A DNA stretch of 18,624 nt, taken from positions 1-18,624 of the forward strand of contig JBNRMU010000138.1 of the NCBI GenBank assembly GCA_050309765.1. Reading direction: 5' to 3'. Under the pieces are notes generated by a model. The model searched no databases. It had not been told where the DNA came from and worked only from the letters and a program-made list of their open reading frames with translations. Source of the stretch: CALWRM01 sp050309765 (GTDB taxonomy: Bacteria > Bacillota > Clostridia > Christensenellales > UBA1750). A program made the position numbers and the translations under genes. This document shows, piece after piece, positions 1 through 6,299 of the stretch; position 1 is the stretch's first letter, and every line of letters begins with the position of its first letter.

Positions 1-429
1 CGCCAGGTGATCGTGGGCGACATCGCCCTTTTGCGCACGGGCGGGCTGGAGGTGTACGCCACGCCCGAGGGCTACCTGCTGCCGAAGGATCGGCAGGGCC
101 TTGGCCACAGCCGCGTGCTGGCCGCCGTGCACATAGGGCCGGATGCCCTGCTGGACGAGCTTTTGACCGTGGTGGACCTGGGCGGCATGGTGGTGGATGT
201 GTGCATCGAGCACGCCGTCTACGGCGAGTTCCGCGCGCCGCTGATGATCCGCGACCGCGCCGGCGCCGAGGGCTTTGCCCGGGCGCTGAAGGAAAGCCGC
301 GTTGAGCCGCTGTCCGCCCTCACGGGCGGGGTGCACCTGCACACCTTGTCCGCCGCCGACGAACAGACGCTGGACAAAATCGAGCAGGCCCTAAAACAAA
401 AGGGCTATCTGCTGGATATGGAGGAATGA
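1..429 (+). CDS. niaR: Niacin-responsive transcriptional repressor NiaR, 3' part
   Basis: The 5' end is missing. The frame is open from base 1 (Arg-Gln-Val-Ile-Val...), so the GTG at 7 is an internal valine codon and not a start. NiaR (YrxA) is a DNA-binding repressor of NAD biosynthesis and niacin uptake genes. It has an N-terminal winged helix-turn-helix and a C-terminal 3H ligand-binding domain. What is visible is the end of the DNA-binding part (RQVIVGDIALLR) followed by the whole 3H domain. The histidines that name the domain are present: AAVHIGPD near visible residue 44, CIEHAVYGEF near 71, and the HxH of GGVHLHTL near 112-114. The HxH pair matches the metal-binding histidines known in the Thermotoga homologue. 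It is followed after 15 bases by an HExxH protein gene and probably heads or joins that operon. The family is clear; the niacin ligand is inferred from it. Confidence 0.88.
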   Translation, partial: RQVIVGDIALLRTGGLEVYATPEGYLLPKDRQGLGHSRVLAAVHIGPDALLDELLTVVDLGGMVVDVCIEHAVYGEFRAPLMIRDRAGAEGFARALKESRVEPLSALTGGVHLHTLSAADEQTLDKIEQALKQKGYLLDMEE

Positions 430-444
430 GAAAGAGAGGGCGCC

Positions 445-1242
445 GTGCACGTTACATATGAGAATCCCGGCTTTGAAGCGACGCTGCACAGCGTCCTGCT
501 GTTTCAAACCGAAGGGGAAACGCCCTACTGGTCGCAGGCGGTAAGCTGGTTTTATCCCAAGACAGACGCACAAATCCTGCGCACGGGCAGCGATAAGGAG
601 AAGGCGGGGCATCTGCGCGCGGTGCTTGCAGAGGTATACAGCGAGCAGGAGGCGGGCATAAACCAAAAAGTCAGGGCGTACCAGAGGCATTGGGATCAGC
701 ACGAGGGCCGGATACAGCAGGCGCTGGGCGAGGCCTTTGCGCTCGACCTGGCTCCGCTCTTCAACGATCTGCGCGCCCAGGTCAGCTTAAACCCCATCTC
801 GCCGCGCTTTTTGCGGGAGCGCGCGTTTGAGGTGTTTTATTTGAACAGCGAGCGTGGCGCGCTCGGCATGTCCCTGCACGAGATCGTCCATTTTGTGTGG
901 TTTTATGTCTGGGGACGGCTGTTCGCGGATGACGAAAAGGAGTATGAGCGGCCGCATCTTAAGTGGATATTGAGCGAGATGGTCGTGGAAAGCATCCTGC
1001 GCGACCCCCGCCTGAGCACCCTCAATCCCTATTTTCCGCGCGAAAACGGCGGCTGCGTCTATGATTATTTTCTGGATATGCGCCTAAACGGACGCATGGC
1101 CCTGGACGCGATCGAAGAGCTGTACCAAACAAACCCCATCGAAGACTTCATGAAAAAAAGCTACGCCTATTGCCTTATAAACGAAGCGCAGATACGCGCG
1201 CATATAGACGCAGCGGAGCGGGCGCCGAAGCACAGGGCCTGA
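445..1242 (+). CDS. Unrecognised HExxH putative zinc metalloprotease-like protein
   Basis: I do not recognise this 265-residue protein. It starts with GTG at 445, with a purine-rich GAGAGGG ribosome binding site just upstream. No signal peptide or membrane segment is evident at the N-terminus, so it looks cytoplasmic. Residues 145-149 read HEIVH, the HExxH signature of gluzincin zinc peptidases. They sit in a hydrophobic helix (LHEIVHFVWFYVW). A second conserved-looking helix follows with Glu178 and Glu182 (ILSEMVVESIL), at a distance suitable for a third zinc ligand. Aromatic and acidic patches follow (CVYDYFLDMRLNG). It lies 15 bases after niaR and 70 bases before the AlkD-like gene, so co-transcription is likely. 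Protease activity is inferred from the motif only. The motif can occur by chance, so the protein may equally be a non-catalytic fold. Confidence 0.75.
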   Translation: MHVTYENPGFEATLHSVLLFQTEGETPYWSQAVSWFYPKTDAQILRTGSDKEKAGHLRAVLAEVYSEQEAGINQKVRAYQRHWDQHEGRIQQALGEAFALDLAPLFNDLRAQVSLNPISPRFLRERAFEVFYLNSERGALGMSLHEIVHFVWFYVWGRLFADDEKEYERPHLKWILSEMVVESILRDPRLSTLNPYFPRENGGCVYDYFLDMRLNGRMALDAIEELYQTNPIEDFMKKSYAYCLINEAQIRAHIDAAERAPKHRA

Positions 1243-1312
1243 CGGCTCTCTTTGCTAAAGCGCAGTTTAGCCGCAAAAAGACTCCATTCATCGACAAAAG
1301 GGTGAGGAAGCC

Positions 1313-1984
1313 ATGACCGTGTTCGATAAGCTTCTGGCAGCAAAGGACGACAACTACCGCGCCTTCCAGGCAAGGCTTGTGCCAAACATCCCCGCCGATA
1401 CCATCCTGGGCGTCAGAACGCCGCAGCTTCGCCAGATTGCCAAGGAGCTGTTTGCAAGCGACGAAAGGCAGGCCTTTTTGCGCGCGCTTCCGCATACGTA
1501 TTATGAGGAAAACCTGGTCCACTTCTTCGTGCTTGCCCGTAGCCGCGACTTTGACGAGTGCGTGTCCGCGGTGGACGTCTTTTTGCCCTATGTCAACTGC
1601 TGGCCGGTCTCCGACCAGGCGACGCCCGCCGCGTTTAAGAAGAACCACGAAAGGCTGCTTCCCTACATAAAAAAGTGGATCGCCTCCGATCATGTATACA
1701 CGGCGCGCTTCGGCATCCGTATGCTGATGAATGAATATCTGGACGCGGACTTTTGCGAAGAATATCTGGAGCTGGTGGCGCAAAAGCAGGGCGACGATTA
1801 CTACCTTAAGATGATGCAGGCCTGGTATTTCGCCACCGCGCTGGCCAAGCGCTACGACGAAAGCGTCAAATACATGAAGGCGTGCAGGCTGGACGACTGG
1901 GTGCGCAAAAAGGCCATCCAGAAGGCGCTGGAAAGCTACCGTGTATCCGACGCGCACAAGGAGTATTTAAAAAGCCTCAGATAA
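1313..1984 (+). CDS. AlkD-like DNA alkylation repair glycosylase
   Basis: This is a 223-residue all-helical (HEAT-like repeat) protein of the AlkC/AlkD DNA alkylation repair family. Such enzymes excise cationic N3- or N7-alkylpurines from DNA as the first step of base excision repair. The ATG at 1313 follows a GTGAGGAAG ribosome binding site. The residues that line the AlkD active site can be matched by spacing: Trp97 and Asp101 in NCWPVSD (the W-x3-D pair) and Trp171 in MMQAWYF. The N-terminal GVRTPQLRQIAK segment is also typical. The length is that of the shorter clostridial branch, a little below Bacillus cereus AlkD. It lies 70 bases after the HExxH gene and 25 bases before the nitrilase-type gene on the same strand. 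Family assignment is firm; lesion specificity is unknown. Confidence 0.88.
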   Translation: MTVFDKLLAAKDDNYRAFQARLVPNIPADTILGVRTPQLRQIAKELFASDERQAFLRALPHTYYEENLVHFFVLARSRDFDECVSAVDVFLPYVNCWPVSDQATPAAFKKNHERLLPYIKKWIASDHVYTARFGIRMLMNEYLDADFCEEYLELVAQKQGDDYYLKMMQAWYFATALAKRYDESVKYMKACRLDDWVRKKAIQKALESYRVSDAHKEYLKSLR

Positions 1985-2009
1985 ACCCTGTCTGAACGGG
2001 AGGAAAAAC

Positions 2010-2846
2010 ATGACCATCCGCATCGCATTTTTGCAGCTGCTGCCGGCAAACACCCTGGAAGAACAGCTGGAATCGGGCAAAAAGGCCTGCGCGGAGGCCA
2101 AGGCAAAGGGCGCGGACATCGCCCTGTTTCCCGAGATGTGGAGCGACGGCTACGCGCTACCCCAGGAGGCGGGGGCCATCCAGGCCCTTGCCATCGAAAA
2201 GGACAGCCCTTTCGTGCGCGCCTTTTGCGATCTGGCGGCGGAGCTTGGCATGGCCATCGGCATTACCTTTTTGGAAAAGCACCTGCCCAAGCCGCGCAAT
2301 TCCCTCGTCGTTTTTGACCGCACGGGAAAAGAAGTTCTGCACTATTCCAAGGTGCATATCTGCGCCTTTGACGACGAAAGGGTGCTCTGCGGCGGCGACG
2401 ATTTTTATGCGGCCGATCTGGACACAGGCCGGGGAACGGTCAAGATCGGCGCCATGATCTGCTTTGACCGCGAGTTTCCGGAAAGCGCCAGGCTTTTGAT
2501 GCGCAAGGGCGCGGAGCTCATCCTGGCGCCCAACGCCTGCCCGATGGAGATCAACCGCCTGTCGGCGCTCAGGGCCCGGGCGTACGAGAACATGCTGGCC
2601 GTCGCGACCTGCAATTATCCCAAGGGCCAGCCCGACTGCAACGGCCATTCCACGCTGTTCGACGGCGTGCCCTGGCTGCCGGAGGAAGAGGGCGTGCGGG
2701 ACATGTGCGCCTTTGAGGCGCCGGAGGAAGCGGGCGTGTACGTGGCAGAGCTTGACCTGGACCTTCTGCGCAGGCACAGACGGCAGGACGTGATGGGCGA
2801 CAAGTACCGGCGCCCGGCCGTGTATCATCCGCTTATTGAAGAATAA
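2010..2846 (+). CDS. Carbon-nitrogen hydrolase (nitrilase superfamily)
   Basis: A 278-residue cytoplasmic amidohydrolase of the nitrilase superfamily. These enzymes hydrolyse amide or nitrile C-N bonds through a Glu-Lys-Cys triad. All three residues are present in context: Glu42 in LFPEMWSDGY, Lys114 in HYSKVHICAFDDER, and Cys151 in GAMICFDREFPESARLL. The length fits a stand-alone single-domain member. The ATG at 2010 is preceded by GGGAGGAAAAAC, a strong ribosome binding site. It is the last gene of the plus-strand run that starts with niaR, and two hairpins follow it. The substrate cannot be read from sequence. Candidates in this superfamily include N-carbamoyl amines, omega-amides and small aliphatic amides. 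A link to niacin or NAD amides through the neighbouring niaR is only a guess. Confidence 0.9.
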   Translation: MTIRIAFLQLLPANTLEEQLESGKKACAEAKAKGADIALFPEMWSDGYALPQEAGAIQALAIEKDSPFVRAFCDLAAELGMAIGITFLEKHLPKPRNSLVVFDRTGKEVLHYSKVHICAFDDERVLCGGDDFYAADLDTGRGTVKIGAMICFDREFPESARLLMRKGAELILAPNACPMEINRLSALRARAYENMLAVATCNYPKGQPDCNGHSTLFDGVPWLPEEEGVRDMCAFEAPEEAGVYVAELDLDLLRRHRRQDVMGDKYRRPAVYHPLIEE

Positions 2847-2916
2847 AAGGAGCGGCCCTTCGGCCAGGAAGGGCCAAAGGTTTGACCAGCCGAACAAACC
2901 CCGTTTGGGGCAAACA

Positions 2917-2951
2917 AAAAACGCTTCCGAAAAGGATCGGAAGCGTTTTTT
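2917..2951. terminator. Bidirectional intrinsic terminator between the nitrilase gene and glyA
   Basis: A perfect 14-bp stem pairs 2917-2930 with 2937-2950 around a 6-base loop (AAAGGA). The arms end in an A-run on the left and a T-run on the right, so it can stop transcription on both strands. It separates convergent genes: the plus-strand niaR operon and minus-strand glyA. A weaker GGCCCTT/AAGGGCC hairpin without a T-run lies just upstream, around 2855-2876. Confidence 0.92.
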
Positions 2952-2963
2952 ATATGCTGTTTT

Positions 2964-4208
2964 TTACACCTCGGGATACAGGGGGAAGCGGGCGCACAGG
3001 GAAAGCACCTGCTGCCTGACCTCGTCGATGGCGCTGTCGCCTTCCTTGGCAAGGCGGGCGATCATATGGCCGATCTGGCGCATCTCCTCCACGCCCATGC
3101 CGCGGGTGGTGGCCGCCGGGGTGCCAAGGCGCACGCCGCTGGTGACAAAGGGCGAAAGCGTTTCAAAGGGAATGGTGTTCTTGTTGGCGGTGATGTTGGC
3201 GGCGTCCAGGCGCGCCTCCAGGTCCTTGCCGGTCACGCCCAGGGGGCTTAAGTCCACCAGCATCAGGTGGTTGTCCGTTCCGCCGGATACCAGGCGCAGG
3301 CCTTCGGCAAGCAGGGTTTCGGAAAGGGCCTTGGCGTTGTCTATGATGCGCTGCTGGTAGGCCTTGAACTCCTCGCCCATGGCTTCCTTGAAGCACACGG
3401 CCTTGCCGGCGATCACGTGCATCAGCGGGCCGCCCTGCGTGCCCGGGAAGATGCCGGAGTCGATCTTCTTGGCGTATTTCTTCTTGCACAGGATCATGCC
3501 GCCGCGGGGGCCGCGCAACGTCTTGTGCGTGGTGGTGGTAACGATATCGGCATAGGGCACGGGGTTCTGGTGCAGGCCCGCGGCCACAAGACCGGCGATG
3601 TGGGCCATGTCCACCATGAAAAGGCACCCTGCCTCCTGCGCGATCTTGGACAGGCGCTCAAAGTCGATGGCGCGGGGATAGGCGGACGCGCCGGCCAGCA
3701 GAAGCTTGGGCTTATGCGTGAGGGCCAGGCGGCGCACCTCGTCGTAATCGATGCACTCGTCTTTTTCGGACACGCCGTAGGGCACGATGTTGAAGTACTT
3801 GCCGGACATGTTCACGGGGCTGCCGTGGGTCAGGTGTCCGCCGTGGGCAAGGTTCATGCCAAGGATGGTATCGCCCGGCTGCAAAAGGGCAAAGTACACG
3901 GCCAGGTTGGCCTGCGCGCCGGAGTGGGGCTGCACGTTCACGTGCTCGGCGCCAAACAGCGCCTTGGCGCGCTCGCGGGCCAGGTCCTCCACCACGTCCA
4001 CGAACTGGCAGCCGCCGTAATAGCGCTTGCCGGGATAGCCTTCGGCGTATTTATTGGTCAGGTGGCTGCCCATGGCGGCCATCACCGCGGGGGAAACAAA
4101 ATTTTCCGACGCGATCAGCTCGATGTGGTCGCGCTGGCGCTGCAATTCATCCGCCATGGCGGCGGCGACTTCGGGATCCGTAAGGGCAACGGTCTTAAGG
4201 TCCAGCAT
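2964..4208 (-). CDS. glyA: Serine hydroxymethyltransferase
   Basis: A full-length 414-residue SHMT, the usual bacterial size. It is a cytoplasmic PLP enzyme that converts serine and tetrahydrofolate to glycine and 5,10-methylene-tetrahydrofolate, the main source of one-carbon units. Signature blocks are all present: the N-terminal HIELIASENFVS, YYGGCQFVD, VQPHSGAQAN for cofactor binding, Asp200 in MVDMAHIAGLVA, and the Schiff-base Lys229 in VTTTTHKTLRGPRGG. The start is the ATG at 4208, with AGGAGG eleven bases upstream. It is transcribed toward the terminator at 2917-2951. A TATACT -10 box 67 bases upstream of the start suggests its own promoter, separate from the upstream protease gene. Nothing appears truncated. 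Confidence 0.97.
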   Translation of the reverse strand: MLDLKTVALTDPEVAAAMADELQRQRDHIELIASENFVSPAVMAAMGSHLTNKYAEGYPGKRYYGGCQFVDVVEDLARERAKALFGAEHVNVQPHSGAQANLAVYFALLQPGDTILGMNLAHGGHLTHGSPVNMSGKYFNIVPYGVSEKDECIDYDEVRRLALTHKPKLLLAGASAYPRAIDFERLSKIAQEAGCLFMVDMAHIAGLVAAGLHQNPVPYADIVTTTTHKTLRGPRGGMILCKKKYAKKIDSGIFPGTQGGPLMHVIAGKAVCFKEAMGEEFKAYQQRIIDNAKALSETLLAEGLRLVSGGTDNHLMLVDLSPLGVTGKDLEARLDAANITANKNTIPFETLSPFVTSGVRLGTPAATTRGMGVEEMRQIGHMIARLAKEGDSAIDEVRQQVLSLCARFPLYPEV

Positions 4209-4274
4209 CTTGGGTTCGTCCTCCTGTTTGTCTGTTGGCTCCGCGCTAAGCGGGGAAAACTCTCAAGCGCTTTT

Positions 4275-4283
4275 AGTATAACA
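4275..4283 (-). promoter_or_regulatory. Putative extended -10 promoter of glyA
   Basis: On the minus strand the sequence reads TGTTATACT, an extended -10 element (TGn) followed by TATACT. No good -35 hexamer lies at 16-18 bases, which is common for extended -10 promoters. A start point just downstream would give a leader of about 60 bases. That is too short for the known glycine or SAM riboswitches, and none is visible in it. Confidence 0.6.
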
Positions 4284-4369
4284 GAACATTTGCCCGCAAA
4301 CAGCCCGCCGATGTGCAAAAAAAACAAATATTTCGTTAAAACTTTCCGCGATCGTTCGCGTTTTATGCG

Positions 4370-5413
4370 TCAAAGCTCCACGCCGGCCAGCACCGCCAGG
4401 CACTCCAGCCGCCTTCCCTGCCGAAGCACTTCCAGGCGCAGCACCTCCCCCGCCGAATGGGAGTAGATGGCGTAGCGCAGGTCCAGCATGGTGGTCAGCT
4501 CGCGCCCGTCGGCGTAAAGCAGCACATCGCCGGGCAGAAGGCCCGCCTTTTGCGCCGGGGAACCGCCCTCCGTGCGCAGCACGTACAGGCCCGTTTCCAT
4601 GTCCACGGCCTGGCCCAAATACCTTGCGATCTCCGCGTCAAAGGCGTACAGTCCCAGGCGCGGGGTGTCGTAGCGGCCGTTTTCCACAAAGTGCTGCAAA
4701 ATGGGCGCGGCGATATCGATGGGGATGGCGAAGCCGATGCCGGCGGCCTCGTCCACCTTCATGGAGATGATGCCGATCACCTCGCCGCGAAGGTTCAAAA
4801 GCGGCCCGCCGGAATTGCCCGGGTTGATGGAGGCATCCGTCTGGATCAGCCCCTCCATGAACGAAAGCTCGCTTTCGTCGCCGAGCGAGGGCACCTGCAG
4901 GGTGCGGCCCAGGGCGCTGATGATGCCGTGCGTCACCGTGTGCTGAAACTGCAGCGTCAGCGGCGTGCCGATGCACACCACCTGCTCGCCCACCTGCGCC
5001 TCGCGGGCGCTGCCAAGGGGCGCAAAGGGGTAGTCGCCCTCGCTTTGGGCCCTGAGCACGGCCAAATCCAGCGCGCCGTCGCCCCAGATAAGGTCGGCCC
5101 CGCCCTGGGTGCCGTCCTCGAAGATGAGGGTCAGCTCGCTGCCGGGCTTGGCCACGTGGTAGTTGGTGAGCACATAGCCCCTTTCGTGCACGATCACGCC
5201 GGAGCCGATGCCGGAAAGCCGGCCGTTTTCGCGCACGGCGATGCCCACCACGCAGGGGGTCAGGCGGCCGGCCACCTGCTCGATGGCCTCCTCCTCGCCG
5301 CCGAAGACGAGCGCCCGCGGGCTGGGCGGCAGATCCTCCGGCTGCTGGATAAGCGTGCAGCCGCCAAGCAGCAAAAGCGCGAGCAGCACGGCCAAAAACC
5401 TTGAAAATCGCAT
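4370..5413 (-). CDS. HtrA/DegP-like serine protease lipoprotein with one PDZ domain
   Basis: A 347-residue surface quality-control protease. The start is the ATG at 5413, because it gives a clean lipoprotein signal peptide: MRFSRF, a hydrophobic run and the lipobox LLGGC with lipidated Cys19. A GGGAGGG ribosome binding site sits 8 bases upstream. A trypsin-like domain follows with His86 (VLTNYHVAK), Asp117 (GALDLAVL) and Ser201 (INPGNSGGPLLN), a complete catalytic triad. One PDZ domain spans about residues 253-340 (GLLPGDVLLYADG). In Gram-positive bacteria, HtrA enzymes are usually anchored by a transmembrane helix, so the lipid anchor is a variation. It is downstream of walJ by 64 bases, the same order as walJ-htrC in Bacillus. 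A strong hairpin covers its ribosome binding site (see 5416-5463), suggesting post-transcriptional or attenuation control. Confidence 0.92.
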   Translation of the reverse strand: MRFSRFLAVLLALLLLGGCTLIQQPEDLPPSPRALVFGGEEEAIEQVAGRLTPCVVGIAVRENGRLSGIGSGVIVHERGYVLTNYHVAKPGSELTLIFEDGTQGGADLIWGDGALDLAVLRAQSEGDYPFAPLGSAREAQVGEQVVCIGTPLTLQFQHTVTHGIISALGRTLQVPSLGDESELSFMEGLIQTDASINPGNSGGPLLNLRGEVIGIISMKVDEAAGIGFAIPIDIAAPILQHFVENGRYDTPRLGLYAFDAEIARYLGQAVDMETGLYVLRTEGGSPAQKAGLLPGDVLLYADGRELTTMLDLRYAIYSHSAGEVLRLEVLRQGRRLECLAVLAGVEL

Positions 5414-5415
5414 AC

Positions 5416-5463
5416 AAAAAGCCCTCCCTTGCTTTGGGTCGATCCCCAAAGGAAAGGAAGGGC
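5416..5463 (-). terminator. Terminator-like hairpin overlapping the protease ribosome binding site (possible attenuator)
   Basis: Read on the minus strand, GCCCTTCCTT (5463-5454) pairs with AAGGGAGGGC (5430-5421) over 10 bp, with one G-U wobble. An inner 7-bp stem CTTTGGG/CCCAAAG (5451-5445 with 5438-5432) closes a GATCGA loop. The outer arm is followed at once by TTTTTG (5420-5415), the form of an intrinsic terminator. The ATG of the HtrA-like gene lies at 5413, and its only plausible ribosome binding site (GGGAGGG) is inside the 3' arm. Transcription reading through from walJ would therefore meet either a stop or a masked start. The structure is visible in the sequence; its regulatory role is inference. 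Confidence 0.75.
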
Positions 5464-5477
5464 CAACGCATATGTGT

Positions 5478-6269
5478 TTACAGTCGCACGCTTTCGGCTG
5501 CCCTGTCCTGGTAGGTCAGACGCAAAAACACGTCGCCGTCTTCTTCCGCGCCCAGGGCCACCGCTGTGCGCCGGGCCGCCTCCAAGGCCAGGGCGGGGCG
5601 GTTGTTCTCCTGGCTCAAATGGCCGAGGAACACGCGCTTTACCCCGGTGGGCAGCACCCGCTCCAGCGCGCCGGCGCAGGCGTCGTTGGAAAGGTGGCCG
5701 TATTTTCCCAATATGCGCTTTTTGAGCGCGTAGGGATAGGGGCCTTTTTTCAGCAGCTCCACATCGTGGTTGGCCTCCAGCAGCAGCACGTCGGAGCCCG
5801 CCGCCCTGTCGAGGATCGCGGACGTAGTATGCCCAAGGTCGGTGGCAAAGCATACCTTTTTGCCCAGCGCCTCCAGGCAGTAGCCAACGGGCATGGGCGT
5901 ATCGTGCGGGATCAAAAAGGGAAGCACGTTCACGTTGTCGATGTAAAAATCCTGCTCCGGCTCAAACTCCATGCGCTGTCTGGGCTCCAGCAGCACCTGC
6001 TTTTCCATGGCGGCCCAGGTGCCGTAGCTGGCGTACACGCTTAGCCCGTACTTCTTGGCAAACAGCGGCAGGCCGCGGATGTGGTCGCTGTGCTCGTGGG
6101 TGATGAGCACGGCGCGCAGATCGCCCGGGTGCACGCCCTGCTCCCGCAGGGCGTTTTCCAGCGCGCGGCAGGAAACGCCGGCGTCCACCAGCAGCTGTGT
6201 GCGGCCGAAGCGCACCAGCGTGGCGTTGCCCTTGGAACCGCTGAACAGGGAACAAAACTCAAACTGCAT
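5478..6269 (-). CDS. walJ: WalJ/YycJ metallo-beta-lactamase-fold hydrolase
   Basis: A 263-residue metallo-beta-lactamase-fold protein of the WalJ (YycJ, VicX) type, normally encoded at the end of the walRK cell-wall-stress operon of Bacillota. Its activity is probably a metal-dependent nuclease or phosphodiesterase; the physiological role is still poorly defined. The N-terminal CSLFSGSKGNATLV block is typical of the family. The metal ligands follow: H58-x-H60-x-D62-H63 in THEHSDHIRG, then Asp144 (FATDLGHT), a LLEANHD block near 164-169, and His192 and His217 (GHLSNDAC, FLGHLSQENN). The ATG at 6269 has CGGAG ten bases upstream. It lies 30 bases after the Tet(M)-like gene and upstream of the HtrA-like gene. 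The usual partners WalRKHI are not in this window. Confidence 0.92.
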   Translation of the reverse strand: MQFEFCSLFSGSKGNATLVRFGRTQLLVDAGVSCRALENALREQGVHPGDLRAVLITHEHSDHIRGLPLFAKKYGLSVYASYGTWAAMEKQVLLEPRQRMEFEPEQDFYIDNVNVLPFLIPHDTPMPVGYCLEALGKKVCFATDLGHTTSAILDRAAGSDVLLLEANHDVELLKKGPYPYALKKRILGKYGHLSNDACAGALERVLPTGVKRVFLGHLSQENNRPALALEAARRTAVALGAEEDGDVFLRLTYQDRAAESVRL

Positions 6270-6299
6270 AAAAGGGTTTCTCCGAAAAAGTTCGTTATA

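Noticed and set aside
1254..1271. Small hairpin GCTAAA/TTTAGC between the HExxH and AlkD-like genes
   Set aside because: Only 6 bp and followed by an A-run instead of a T-run; too weak to call a terminator.
4209..4274. Riboswitch in the glyA leader
   Set aside because: The leader is only about 60 bases and has just a 4-bp CCGC/GCGG stem; no glycine, SAM or THF riboswitch features were seen.
3267..4466. Long open frame of about 400 codons on the plus strand, antisense to glyA
   Set aside because: Shadow of the GC-rich glyA sequence. The protein is His/Gly/Ala/Val-rich without domain motifs, and glyA is complete and unmistakable on the other strand.
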